DNA of 6,795 nt from Gammaproteobacteria bacterium (GCA_019242385.1 JAFAVO010000275.1:1-6795); one strand, 5' to 3'; positions 1 to 5,702 are shown, numbered from the stretch's first letter. Notes: generated by a model not told the origin, from the sequence alone. Program-made: numbers and translations.

Positions 1-17
1 GGTTTCTGCTCAGCCAT
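1..17 (-). CDS. rpsK: Probable 30S ribosomal protein S11, first five codons (partial)
   Basis: After the rpsM TGA and three bases, an ATG on the minus strand opens MAEQK and runs off the left edge. Five codons are too few to identify a protein by sequence. The call rests on the near-universal order rpsM-rpsK in the alpha operon, on the short spacing, and on a good Shine-Dalgarno sequence (GGAAAGG, 26-32) eight bases before the ATG. A short charged start before the conserved S11 core is common. S11 binds 16S rRNA in the platform near the mRNA exit. Confidence 0.65.
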
Positions 18-20
18 GCG

Positions 21-401
21 TCATGCCTTTCCGGGAGGTGCGTTCAGCTTCACCGCCTGCTTGCGCGGGCCCTTGCGGGTGCGCGCGTTGGTACGTGTGC
101 GCTGCCCGCGCACCGGCAATCCGCGGCGGTGACGGATGCCGCGCCAGGCGCCCAGATCCATGAGGCGCTTGATGTTCATCGAGGTCTCGCGCCGCAGGTC
201 GCCCTCGACCGCGAACTTGGCGATCTGCGAGCGGATGGCGTTGATCTCGGCCTCGGTGAGGTCCTTCACCTTGGTCGTGGGGTTGACACCCGCCCCCTGG
301 CAGGCGGCGTGTGCGCGTGCGCGGCCCACACCATAGATGTGGGTGAGCCCGATCCACACGTGCTTGTTCATCGGAATGTTGATGCCGGCGATGCGTGCCA
401 T
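21..401 (-). CDS. rpsM: 30S ribosomal protein S13
   Basis: A 126-residue S13 (uS13; E. coli 118), in the 30S head, contacting L5 and the P-site tRNA through its basic C-terminal tail. It starts MARIAGINIPMNKHVWIGLT and keeps the helix-two-turn-helix region IYGVGRARA (22-30), FAVEGDLRRETSMNIKRLMD (63-82) and the signature RGIRHRRGLPVRGQRTRTNA (87-106), then RTRKGPRK. The C-terminal tail after GPRK is about 12 residues (QAVKLNAPPGKA), longer than the E. coli tail. The ATG has GAGG with an 8-base spacer that begins within the rpmJ stop region. It ends three bases before the presumed rpsK start. This is the first gene of the alpha block. Confidence 0.98.
   Translation of the reverse strand: MARIAGINIPMNKHVWIGLTHIYGVGRARAHAACQGAGVNPTTKVKDLTEAEINAIRSQIAKFAVEGDLRRETSMNIKRLMDLGAWRGIRHRRGLPVRGQRTRTNARTRKGPRKQAVKLNAPPGKA
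26..32 (-). promoter_or_regulatory. Shine-Dalgarno sequence before the probable rpsK start
   Basis: Minus-strand GGAAAGG within the last codons of rpsM, with an 8-base spacer to the ATG at 17-15. It supports the existence of a gene starting there. Confidence 0.6.
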
Positions 402-409
402 GTTGCTTA

Positions 410-413
410 CCTC
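410..413 (-). promoter_or_regulatory. Shine-Dalgarno sequence of rpsM
   Basis: Minus-strand GAGG overlapping the rpmJ TGA, followed by an 8-base spacer and the rpsM ATG. The entire rpmJ-rpsM gap is ten bases, so this motif is essentially the only control element that fits between the spc and alpha blocks. Confidence 0.65.
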
Positions 414-525
414 AACCCTGACGCTGCTTGTGGCGCGGGTCCGAGCAGATGACGTAGACCACGCGCCGGCGGCGCACGATCTTGCAGTTCTTGCATATCT
501 TCTTGACCGACGGACGTACTTTCAT
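412..525 (-). CDS. rpmJ: 50S ribosomal protein L36 (zinc-binding form)
   Basis: A 37-residue L36 (bL36), the smallest 50S protein, binding 23S rRNA near the stalk base. The translation begins MKVRPSVKKICKNCKIVRRR and ends SDPRHKQRQG. The zinc ligands C11, C14, C27 and H32 (CxxC...C...H) are all present, so this is the C-plus, zinc-ribbon form. The ATG lies two bases after the secY TAA, with GGGTGG in the last secY codons as a likely ribosome binding site. Its TGA is ten bases before rpsM. In E. coli rpmJ also follows secY, but a leader with the alpha promoter and the S4 control site separates it from rpsM; that leader is missing here. Confidence 0.96.
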   Translation of the reverse strand: MKVRPSVKKICKNCKIVRRRRVVYVICSDPRHKQRQG

Positions 526-527
526 GG

Positions 528-1880
528 TTAACCACCCGAACCGCTGCGGCCGTAGCCGAGCAGGTTCGCCTTCTTGAGCAAGCCGGGATAGTGATGCGAC
601 ATGGTGTGGGCGTGCAGCTGCGCCATGAAGTCCATGACCACGACCACGACGATGAGCAGCGAGGTGCCGCCGAAACGGAACGGCACGCCGGCCCAGGTGG
701 CGAGTATCTCCGGCACCAGGCACACCGCGGTGACGTACAGCGCGCCCCACAAGGTCAGGCGTGTCAACACCTGGTCGATGTATTCGGCGGTCTGCTGGCC
801 GGGGCGGATGCCGCGCACGAACGCGCCGGACTTCTTGAGATTGTCCGCGGTGTCGCGCGCATTGAATACCAGTGCGGTGTAGAAGAAGCAGAAGAAGATG
901 ATCAGCACCGCATAGATCACCAGGTGCAGCGGCTGACCGTAGCCGAGCGCGGCGGCCATGTTCTGCATGAAGTTCGACACCGGCCCTTCGGCGTTGGTGC
1001 CGAAGAAGCTGGCGAGGGTCGCCGGGAACAGCAGCAGGCTCGATGCAAAGATCGGCGGAATGACTCCCGACATGTTGATCTTGAAGGGCAGGTGGCTCGA
1101 CTGCCCGGCATACATGCGCCGGCCCACCTGGCGCTTGGCATAGTCGACCGGGATGCGCCGCTGCGCGCGCTCGACGTAGACCACGAAGTAGGTCACGGCC
1201 ACCACCAGGAACAGGATGCCGAGCGCCACCGGGCCCTGCATCTCGCCCGAGCTCACCTGGTCGATGGTGCCGCCCACCGCACCGGGCAGCCCGGCGACGA
1301 TGCCCGAGAGGATGATCATCGAGATGCCGTTGCCCACGCCGCGCTCGGTGATCTGCTCACCGAGCCACATGAGGAACATGGTGCCGGTGGTCATGGTGAT
1401 GGTGGCGGTGAACAGGAACTGGAAACCGTGGTAGAGCGTCAGGCCGCCCTTATCGAGCGCGCCAGCGGCGGCGAAGGACTGCACCAGTGCGAGCAGCACC
1501 GTTCCGTAGCGCGTGTACTGGGTGATCTTGCGCCGGCCTGACTCGCCTTCCTTGCGCAGCTCCATCAGCGTCGGCACCACCATCGACATCATCTGGATGA
1601 TGATCGAGGCGGAGATGTAGGGCATCACACCCATGGCGAAGATCGACAGGCGCGACAGTGCGCCGCCGGAGAAGGTGTTGACGATCCCGAGGATGGTGTT
1701 GGAACGATCGGCGAAGAAGCGCGCCACCTCGGCCGGATTCACTCCCGGGACCGGGATGAAGGTGCCGATGCGGTACACGATCAGGGCGCCGATCAGGAAC
1801 AGCAGCCGGCTGCGAATCTCCCCGAAGCGGGCAGCTTCGCTGAACGCGGCGGCCGGATTGCTCAAGGTGGTATTGGCCAT
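528..1880 (-). CDS. secY: Preprotein translocase subunit SecY
   Basis: A 450-residue SecY (E. coli 443), the central channel of the Sec translocon in the inner membrane, working with SecE, SecG and the SecA motor or the ribosome. Ten hydrophobic segments can be seen at about 24-45, 74-98, 124-142, 155-174, 183-202, 217-237, 271-293, 319-339, 376-395 and 404-422. The plug region (about 60-75) lies between the first two. The cytoplasmic loop 254-268 and the fifth cytoplasmic loop SGAFVRGIRPGQQTAEYIDQ (351-370) are conserved; R359 corresponds to the arginine in GIRPG needed for SecA-driven export in E. coli. The ATG has TGAGG upstream, overlapping the rplO stop region, and lies six bases after it. 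The C-terminus ends GYGRSGSGG, slightly longer than in E. coli. It is an intact gene in its usual place. Confidence 0.98.
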   Translation of the reverse strand: MANTTLSNPAAAFSEAARFGEIRSRLLFLIGALIVYRIGTFIPVPGVNPAEVARFFADRSNTILGIVNTFSGGALSRLSIFAMGVMPYISASIIIQMMSMVVPTLMELRKEGESGRRKITQYTRYGTVLLALVQSFAAAGALDKGGLTLYHGFQFLFTATITMTTGTMFLMWLGEQITERGVGNGISMIILSGIVAGLPGAVGGTIDQVSSGEMQGPVALGILFLVVAVTYFVVYVERAQRRIPVDYAKRQVGRRMYAGQSSHLPFKINMSGVIPPIFASSLLLFPATLASFFGTNAEGPVSNFMQNMAAALGYGQPLHLVIYAVLIIFFCFFYTALVFNARDTADNLKKSGAFVRGIRPGQQTAEYIDQVLTRLTLWGALYVTAVCLVPEILATWAGVPFRFGGTSLLIVVVVVMDFMAQLHAHTMSHHYPGLLKKANLLGYGRSGSGG

Positions 1881-1886
1881 TGCGCC

Positions 1887-2321
1887 TCAGGCCTCGATCT
1901 TGCCGCCCGCGGCCTCGATGGCCGCGCGTGCGCCCTTGGTGACCGCAACGCCCTTGAGCGTCACCGCCTTGCTGAGCGCGCCCGCGAGCACCACCTTGGC
2001 GCGCTCGGTACCCACCGGCACGATGCCGGCTGCGAGCAGTGCCGCAAGGTCGATCACCGCCGCGTCGAGCTTGGCGAGCTCGTGCAGCCGTACCTCGGCG
2101 CGCGAGCGCTTCAGACCTGAGCGGAAGCCTACCTTCGGCATGCGGCGCTGGAGCGGCATCTGGCCGCCCTCGAACCCCACCTTGTGGTATCCGCCCTTGC
2201 GCGCCCGCTGGCCCTTGGTGCCGCGGCCACAGGTCTTGCCCTGGCCGGCAGAGGCGCCGCGGCCGACGCGCAGCCGCGGGCGGCGGCTGCCGGGAGCGGG
2301 CTTGAGTGTGTTCAGTCGCAT
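1887..2321 (-). CDS. rplO: 50S ribosomal protein L15
   Basis: A 144-residue L15 (uL15), the same length as in E. coli. Its long N-terminal extension threads into the 50S interior and helps late assembly. The N-terminal part is Gly/Arg/Lys-rich (RVGRGASAGQGKTCGRGTKG, 18-37), followed by the hallmark GFEGGQMPLQRRMPKVGF (49-66). The C-terminal globular domain ends GVAVTKGARAAIEAAGGKI (124-142), nearly identical to E. coli. The ATG follows the rpmD stop after three bases and the ribosome binding site TAAGG overlaps that stop codon. It ends six bases before secY, the usual neighbour. One cysteine (C31) occurs in the basic segment; nothing suggests metal binding. Confidence 0.98.
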   Translation of the reverse strand: MRLNTLKPAPGSRRPRLRVGRGASAGQGKTCGRGTKGQRARKGGYHKVGFEGGQMPLQRRMPKVGFRSGLKRSRAEVRLHELAKLDAAVIDLAALLAAGIVPVGTERAKVVLAGALSKAVTLKGVAVTKGARAAIEAAGGKIEA

Positions 2322-2324
2322 ACC

Positions 2325-2513
2325 TTAGGCGTCCTTCTCGACACGCAGCAGATGAGCGGCGCGCTGGATCATGCCGCGGTTCTCGGGTGTGTCGCGCACG
2401 GTCACGGTCTGGTGCATGCGCCGCAGGCCGAGCCCGCGCGCCGATGCAGCGATGTTCTGCAGCTGGCCGTGCAGGCTCTTCACCAGCGTCACTCTCAGTT
2501 GCTGTTCTGCCAT
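2325..2513 (-). CDS. rpmD: 50S ribosomal protein L30
   Basis: A 62-residue L30 (uL30; E. coli 59), a small 50S protein without an essential catalytic role that binds 23S rRNA domain II near 5S rRNA. The family motif GLGLRRMHQTV (27-37) is followed by RDTPENRGMI (40-49) and the terminal LLRVEKDA. The ATG at 2513 starts MAEQQLRVTLVKSLHG, matching the family N-terminus. Earlier in-frame codons lie in a non-coding frame of rpsE and are not part of it. It starts five bases after the rpsE TGA with no strong Shine-Dalgarno sequence, so it is probably read by coupled re-initiation. Its TAA stop is three bases before rplO. The position between rpsE and rplO is the classical one. Confidence 0.96.
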   Translation of the reverse strand: MAEQQLRVTLVKSLHGQLQNIAASARGLGLRRMHQTVTVRDTPENRGMIQRAAHLLRVEKDA

Positions 2514-2518
2514 GGTCT

Positions 2519-3025
2519 TCAGCCGGTAATCTCTTCCAGGCTCTTGCCGCGCTTGGCGGCGATCTCCTCGGGCGAGCGGATCTTGGCGAGCGCATTGATG
2601 GTCGCGCGCACCACGTTGATCGGGTTGCGCGAGCCGTAGCTCTTGGCGAGCACGTTGCGCACGCCGGCACATTCGAGCACCGCACGCATGCCGCCGCCGG
2701 CGATGACCCCGGTGCCATCTGAGGCCGGCTGCATGTACACACGCGTGGCGCCGTGCGCGCCGGTCACTGCGTAATGCAGCGAATCGTTGCGCAGCGCCAC
2801 GTTGATCAGGTTCTTGCGCGCCTGGGTCATGGCCTTGGAGATCGCCACCGGCACTTCGCGCGCCTTGCCGAACCCGTAGCCCACCCGACCCGCAGTGTCA
2901 CCGACCACCGTGAGCGCGGTGAAGCCGAACTGGCGGCCACCCTTGACCACCTTGGCGGTACGGTTGACGGCGACGAGCTTCTCGATGAATTCGTCCGCCG
3001 GCTGGCCCTTCTCTGGTCTTGCCAT
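2519..3025 (-). CDS. rpsE: 30S ribosomal protein S5
   Basis: A 168-residue S5 (uS5; E. coli 167), which lies at the mRNA entry side of the 30S, contributes to decoding accuracy and mRNA unwinding, and lines the spectinomycin-binding region. The N-terminal double-stranded-RNA-binding-type domain shows VNRTAKVVKGGRQFGFTALT (20-39) and VGDTAGRVGYGFGKAREVP (41-59). The C-terminal domain shows QPASDGTGVIAGGGMRAVLE (99-118), GVRNVLAKSYGSRNPINVVR (121-140) and AAKRGKSLEEI (156-166). The loop that carries spectinomycin-resistance changes in E. coli (around VNR..K.VKGGR) looks like the sensitive wild type, so no resistance is suggested. The ATG has AGGA with a 9-base spacer. The stop lies five bases before rpmD. 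Confidence 0.98.
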   Translation of the reverse strand: MARPEKGQPADEFIEKLVAVNRTAKVVKGGRQFGFTALTVVGDTAGRVGYGFGKAREVPVAISKAMTQARKNLINVALRNDSLHYAVTGAHGATRVYMQPASDGTGVIAGGGMRAVLECAGVRNVLAKSYGSRNPINVVRATINALAKIRSPEEIAAKRGKSLEEITG

Positions 3026-3039
3026 GTATGTCCGTCCTG

Positions 3040-3399
3040 CTAGAACTCAAGCCCCGCTTCGCGGGCTGCCTCGGCGAGCGCCTTGACGCGGCCGTGGAAC
3101 TGGAAACCGGAGCGGTCGAAAGCCACCTTGCTGACTCCGGCCGCCTTGGCGCGCGTGGCGATCTCGCGCCCGACCGCCTTGGCCGCATCGACGTTGCCGG
3201 TGGTCTTCAGGCCCTCGCGTACCGCCTTCTGGGTAGTCGAGGCCGCGGCGATCACCTTGGTGCCGTCGGCATCGGTCACCTGCGCATAGATATGCTTCGG
3301 GGTGCGGTGTACGCTCAGGCGCGCCACGCCAAGACTCCGCAGGTGGGCGCGCGTGCGCACGGCACGGCGCAGGCGCCGCTGCTTCTTGGTGATGATCAT
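3040..3399 (-). CDS. rplR: 50S ribosomal protein L18
   Basis: A 119-residue L18 (uL18; E. coli 117), which binds 5S rRNA together with L5 and helps anchor it in the central protuberance. A basic N-terminus (KKQRRLRRAVRTRAHLR, 5-21) precedes the conserved LSVHRTPKHIYAQV (28-41), AAASTTQKAV (51-60) and the C-terminal signature FDRSGFQFHGRVKALAEAAR (94-113), ending EAGLEF. The ATG overlaps the rplF stop by four bases. The stop is TAG, the only amber stop seen in this window. Fourteen bases separate it from rpsE. Sequence and length are ordinary. Confidence 0.98.
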   Translation of the reverse strand: MIITKKQRRLRRAVRTRAHLRSLGVARLSVHRTPKHIYAQVTDADGTKVIAAASTTQKAVREGLKTTGNVDAAKAVGREIATRAKAAGVSKVAFDRSGFQFHGRVKALAEAAREAGLEF

Positions 3400-3926
3400 T
3401 TTTTCTTGCCCTCTTTGAGCGTGATCTGCTCACCGGCATAGCGCACGCCTTTGCCCTTGTAGGGCTCCGGTGGCCGGATATCGCGGATTTCGGCGGCCAC
3501 CTGGCCCACCTTCTGGCGGTCGATGCCTTTGACGAGAATCTCGGTCTGGCTCGGGGTCTCGATGCTGATGCCCTCGGGAATCGGCACGTTGACGGGGTGC
3601 GAGAAGCCGAGCGTCAGGTTGAGGCTCTTGCCCTGCACCTGCGCGCGGAAGCCGACCCCGACCAGCTCGAGCTTCTTCTCGTACCCCTTGGTGACACCGC
3701 GCACCATGTTGGCGAGGTGCGCGCGCGTCGCACCCGCCCGGGTGCGCGCGAGCCCGGGCTCGGAGAACTTGATCTCGAGCTTCTTCTCGTTCTGCACCAC
3801 CGACACGCCGGCGGCGAGGGGCAGGCGCAGCGAGCCCTTGGCGCCCTTGATGGTGATCGAATCGGGCGCGAGCGTCGCACTCACACCCTGTGGCAGTTCG
3901 ACCGGAGCTTTGGCAATTCGCGACAT
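3396..3926 (-). CDS. rplF: 50S ribosomal protein L6
   Basis: A 176-residue L6 (uL6; E. coli 177), made of two related domains and located near the base of the L7/L12 stalk, touching the sarcin-ricin loop region and important for late 50S assembly. The start MSRIAKAPVELPQGV is typical of the family. The C-terminal signature is PPEPYKGKGVRYAGEQI (152-168), followed by a lysine-rich end (KEGKKK). I chose the ATG at 3926, which has AGGAAG with a 5-base spacer; an in-frame ATG at 3998 would add 24 residues foreign to the family and run back into rpsH. The gap to rpsH is 28 bases, the widest in the window. Its TGA overlaps the rplR ATG by four bases (ATGA), indicating coupled translation. Confidence 0.98.
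   Translation of the reverse strand: MSRIAKAPVELPQGVSATLAPDSITIKGAKGSLRLPLAAGVSVVQNEKKLEIKFSEPGLARTRAGATRAHLANMVRGVTKGYEKKLELVGVGFRAQVQGKSLNLTLGFSHPVNVPIPEGISIETPSQTEILVKGIDRQKVGQVAAEIRDIRPPEPYKGKGVRYAGEQITLKEGKKK
3722..3750. repeat. Bulged GC-rich inverted repeat inside rplF
   Basis: Two nested arms pair: cgcgcg at 3722-3727 with cgcgcg at 3745-3750, and cacccg at 3731-3736 with cgggtg at 3739-3744, leaving a three-base bulge (3728-3730) and a very tight turn. A separate perfect 12-base palindrome gagcccgggctc follows at 3750-3761. Both lie wholly inside the L6 coding sequence (around residues 56-69) in conserved protein sequence. Chance in GC-rich coding DNA is the simplest explanation. 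Confidence 0.5.
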
Positions 3927-3931
3927 TGTGG

Positions 3932-3937
3932 CTTCCT
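3932..3937 (-). promoter_or_regulatory. Shine-Dalgarno sequence deciding the rplF start
   Basis: Minus-strand AGGAAG followed by a 5-base spacer and the ATG at 3926-3924. It sits in the 28-base gap after rpsH and supports the start that gives the family-typical MSRIAKAPVE N-terminus over the longer in-frame alternative. Confidence 0.75.
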
Positions 3938-3954
3938 GACCTGTGCCGCCGCCC

Positions 3955-4350
3955 TCAGGCGACGATGCACAGCACCTCGCCGCCCTGCCCGGCGGCACGC
4001 GCCTGGCGGTCGGTCATCACGCCCTTGGGGGTCGAGACGATCACCGTGCCCATGCCCCCGAGAATCCTCGGCAGCTCATCCTTGCCGCGGTAGATCCGCA
4101 GACCCGGACGGCTGACGCGCTCGAGACGGTCGATGACCGGGCGGCCCTCGAAATATTTCAGTCCGATCGTCAGGCGCGGCTTGCCGCCGTCGGCATCCAG
4201 ACGGAAGTCGGCGATGTAGCCCTCCTCCTTCAGCACCTTGACGATCGCGGTCTTGAGGCGCGAGGAGGCGAGATGCACCTCGCTCTTGCCCGCGGTCTGG
4301 CCGTTGCGGATACGGGTCAGCAGGTCGGCAATGGGATCAGTCATGCTCAT
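3955..4350 (-). CDS. rpsH: 30S ribosomal protein S8
   Basis: A 131-residue S8 (uS8; E. coli 130), a primary binder of the central domain of 16S rRNA, needed for platform assembly. In E. coli it is also the translational repressor of the spc operon, binding a 16S-like stem near the rplE start. The sequence opens MSMTDPIADLLTRIRNGQ, contains RVSRPGLRIYRGKDELP (78-94), and carries the family signature VSTPKGVMTDRQAR (105-118) before the end GGEVLCIVA. The ATG lies 10 bases after the rpsN TGA with a G-rich GGGGCG stretch upstream. The second in-frame ATG (residue 3) is also possible, but E. coli S8 likewise starts MSM. Whether S8 regulates this operon cannot be read here, since the E. coli-type target gap between rplX and rplE is absent. 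Confidence 0.98.
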   Translation of the reverse strand: MSMTDPIADLLTRIRNGQTAGKSEVHLASSRLKTAIVKVLKEEGYIADFRLDADGGKPRLTIGLKYFEGRPVIDRLERVSRPGLRIYRGKDELPRILGGMGTVIVSTPKGVMTDRQARAAGQGGEVLCIVA

Positions 4351-4360
4351 GCGGCGCCCC

Positions 4361-4666
4361 TCACCAGCTCGCCTTGGCGAGGCCCGGTATCTCGCCGCGA
4401 CTTGCGACCTCGCGGATCTTCACGCGCGCGAGACCGAACTTGCGGTAGACGCCGCGCGAGCGCCCGGTGATGGCGCAGCGCTTGCGCTGCCGCGAGGGGC
4501 TCGCATCGCGCGGCAGCGCCTGCAGCGCGGCCTGCGCCGCGGCGCGCTCCTCGGGTGAGCTCTTGGGGCTGCGGATCAGCTCCTTGAGCTTCGCGCGCTT
4601 GGCTGCGTACTTTTTCACGATCCCGGCGCGACGCTTCTCGCGCTCGACCATGCTCGTCTTCGCCAT
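4361..4666 (-). CDS. rpsN: 30S ribosomal protein S14 (long, zinc-free form)
   Basis: A 101-residue S14 (uS14), the same length as the E. coli protein. It sits in the head of the 30S subunit next to S3, S10 and S19. The conserved C-terminal half is clear: SRQRKRCAITGRSRG (58-72), YRKFGLARVKIREVASRGEI (74-93) and PGLAKASW (94-101). There is only one cysteine (C64) and no CxxC pair, so this is the zinc-independent C-minus form, in contrast to the L36 in the same cluster, which keeps its zinc ligands. The ATG follows the rplE TAA after 18 bases; AGGA is present but with a rather long 12-base spacer. The gene ends 10 bases before rpsH. Nothing is anomalous in length. Confidence 0.98.
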   Translation of the reverse strand: MAKTSMVEREKRRAGIVKKYAAKRAKLKELIRSPKSSPEERAAAQAALQALPRDASPSRQRKRCAITGRSRGVYRKFGLARVKIREVASRGEIPGLAKASW

Positions 4667-4684
4667 AGACTTTACGGTTCCTGC

Positions 4685-5392
4685 TTACTTCCGGAACGGG
4701 AAGTTGAATGCCTCGAGCAACGCTCGGCCGTGACGGTCATCCCTGGCCGTCGTAGTGATGGTGATGTCCATGCCCCGCACCTGATCGATCTGGTCGTACT
4801 GGATCTCGGGGAAGATGATCTGCTCCTTGACGCCGAGGGAGTAATTGCCCTGGCCATCGAAGGAGCGCGGTGACACTCCGCGAAAGTCGCGAATGCGCGG
4901 CATCGCGATGTTGATCAGGCGATCGAGAAACTCGTACATGCGCATGCCGCGCAGCGTGACCTTCGCGCCCACGGGCAAGCCCGCGCGGATCTTGAAGGAG
5001 GCGATCGCCTTGCGCGATTTGGTGACCAGCGGCTTCTGGCCGGTGATCTTGATGAGATCGGCGACCGCCGCGTCCATCACCTTCTTGTCGGCCACCGCCT
5101 CACCGACGCCCATGTTCACGGTGATCTTGCTGATGCGCGGCACCTGCATCAGGTTCTCGATCTTGAGCTCCGAGCGCAGACGCGGCACCACCTGCTCGCG
5201 GTAATACTGCTGCAGGCGCGGCCGGCCCGAGGGGCGCTCATCGGCCGCGCGGTGGCCGTGCGCCGCTACCTGCGCCTCGGCGGGCTTATCGCCCTGCTTG
5301 GCTGCCGGCTTCTGCTTGTCCGCCTTCTGCTTGTCCGCCTTCTGCTTGCCGGCGGCCTTGCCCGCCGGTTTGGCTGCATCCGCTTCAGACAT
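4685..5392 (-). CDS. rplE: 50S ribosomal protein L5 with a Lys/Ala-rich N-terminal extension
   Basis: L5 (uL5) binds 5S rRNA in the central protuberance and reaches the small-subunit head protein S13. From about residue 59 the protein matches E. coli L5 (179 residues) almost end to end: RLQQYYREQVVPRLRSEL (59-76), MQVPRISKITVNMGVGEAV (82-100), FRGVSPRSFDGQGNYSLGVK (170-189), and the end FNFPFRK. The predicted length is 235 because residues 1-57 form a low-complexity head rich in Lys, Ala, Gln and Asp, including two exact KADKQ units followed by a third K. I place the start at the ATG at 5392, preceded by GGAGAG with a 7-base spacer, rather than at an in-frame ATG at 5461 that would lie 69 bases deeper inside rplX. 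The start overlaps rplX by eight bases; the stop is TAA. Core identity is certain; the role of the head is unknown. Confidence 0.96.
   Translation of the reverse strand: MSEADAAKPAGKAAGKQKADKQKADKQKPAAKQGDKPAEAQVAAHGHRAADERPSGRPRLQQYYREQVVPRLRSELKIENLMQVPRISKITVNMGVGEAVADKKVMDAAVADLIKITGQKPLVTKSRKAIASFKIRAGLPVGAKVTLRGMRMYEFLDRLINIAMPRIRDFRGVSPRSFDGQGNYSLGVKEQIIFPEIQYDQIDQVRGMDITITTTARDDRHGRALLEAFNFPFRK
5310..5348 (-). repeat. 15-base tandem repeat inside rplE
   Basis: On the plus strand the unit ttctgcttgtccgcc occurs twice in exact tandem (5310-5324 and 5325-5339), followed by nine bases of a third copy (5340-5348). In the reading frame of L5 it encodes KADKQ units in the N-terminal extension, so gain or loss of a unit would change the head length by five residues without a frameshift. 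The sharp identity at DNA level suggests recent duplication by replication slippage. Confidence 0.9.
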
Positions 5393-5702
5393 CGAGCATC
5401 TCTCCGTTCGACTTGAAGAAGCGCACGCGTTTACCGTCGGCGAGGGTCTTGACGCCGACACGGTCGGCCTTCTTCGCCGCCGGGTTCCAGATCGCGACCT
5501 TGGAGATCGCGAGCGGCATCTCCTTCTCGATGATGCCGCCCTGCTTGCCGGCCTGCGGATTGGGCTTGGTGTGCTTCTTCATCATGTTCACGCTCTCGAT
5601 CAGCACGCGGCCATCGGCGAGCACCTGCAGCACTGCGCCGCGGCGTCCCTTGTCGCGTCCCGAGAGCACGATCACCTGATCGCCTTTGCGAATCTTCTTC
5701 AT
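5385..5702 (-). CDS. rplX: 50S ribosomal protein L24
   Basis: A 105-residue L24 (uL24; E. coli 104). It is one of the assembly-initiating proteins of the 50S and binds the 5' domain of 23S rRNA close to the exit-tunnel opening. A KOW motif is visible at residues 7-27 (GDQVIVLSGRDKGRRGAVLQ). It is followed by the family segments VNMMKKHTKPNPQ (38-50), GGIIEKE (55-61) and the C-terminal KRVRFFKSNGE (91-101). The ATG follows the rplN TGA after one base, so translation is probably coupled. The last eight bases, including the TGA stop, lie inside the start of rplE in another frame. Length and sequence are ordinary. Confidence 0.98.
   Translation of the reverse strand: MKKIRKGDQVIVLSGRDKGRRGAVLQVLADGRVLIESVNMMKKHTKPNPQAGKQGGIIEKEMPLAISKVAIWNPAAKKADRVGVKTLADGKRVRFFKSNGEMLDV
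5400..5405 (-). promoter_or_regulatory. Shine-Dalgarno sequence fixing the rplE start
   Basis: Minus-strand GGAGAG, seven bases before the ATG at 5392-5390 and inside the final codons of rplX. It supports the long form of L5 and argues against the upstream in-frame ATG at 5461. A second ATG four bases after the motif (5399-5397) is in the rplX frame and is not a competing gene start. Confidence 0.75.

Noticed and set aside
526..750. Longer L36 beginning at an in-frame ATG at 750
   Set aside because: The upstream part is an alternative frame of secY. MKVRPSVKK at 525 is the universal L36 start and gives the normal 37 residues.
591..1541. Long plus-strand open frame (316 codons) opposite secY
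   Set aside because: It lies entirely antisense to an intact, clearly conserved secY. Its product is rich in His, Asp, Glu and Arg with no recognisable domain, as expected when the complement of GC-rich coding DNA happens to lack stops.
2514..2672. Longer L30 beginning at an in-frame ATG at 2672
   Set aside because: The upstream 53 residues are a shadow frame of rpsE. The family N-terminus begins at 2513.
1450..2742. Long minus-strand open frame (430 codons) across rpsE, rpmD, rplO and the start of secY
   Set aside because: It reads alternative frames of four firmly identified genes and gives an Arg/Ala/Pro-rich sequence without motifs. GC-rich codon bias keeps it open.
3927..3998. Longer L6 beginning at the in-frame ATG at 3998
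   Set aside because: The extra 24 residues do not resemble L6, overlap rpsH, and the family-typical MSRIAKAP start at 3926 has its own AGGAAG motif.
3943..4470. Plus-strand open frame opposite rpsH and rpsN
   Set aside because: It is fully antisense to conserved ribosomal protein genes, with no ribosome binding site or family resemblance.
5393..5461. Longer L5 beginning at the in-frame ATG at 5461
   Set aside because: The added 23 residues are an out-of-frame reading of rplX. The ATG at 5392 has a well-placed GGAGAG and gives a short overlap.
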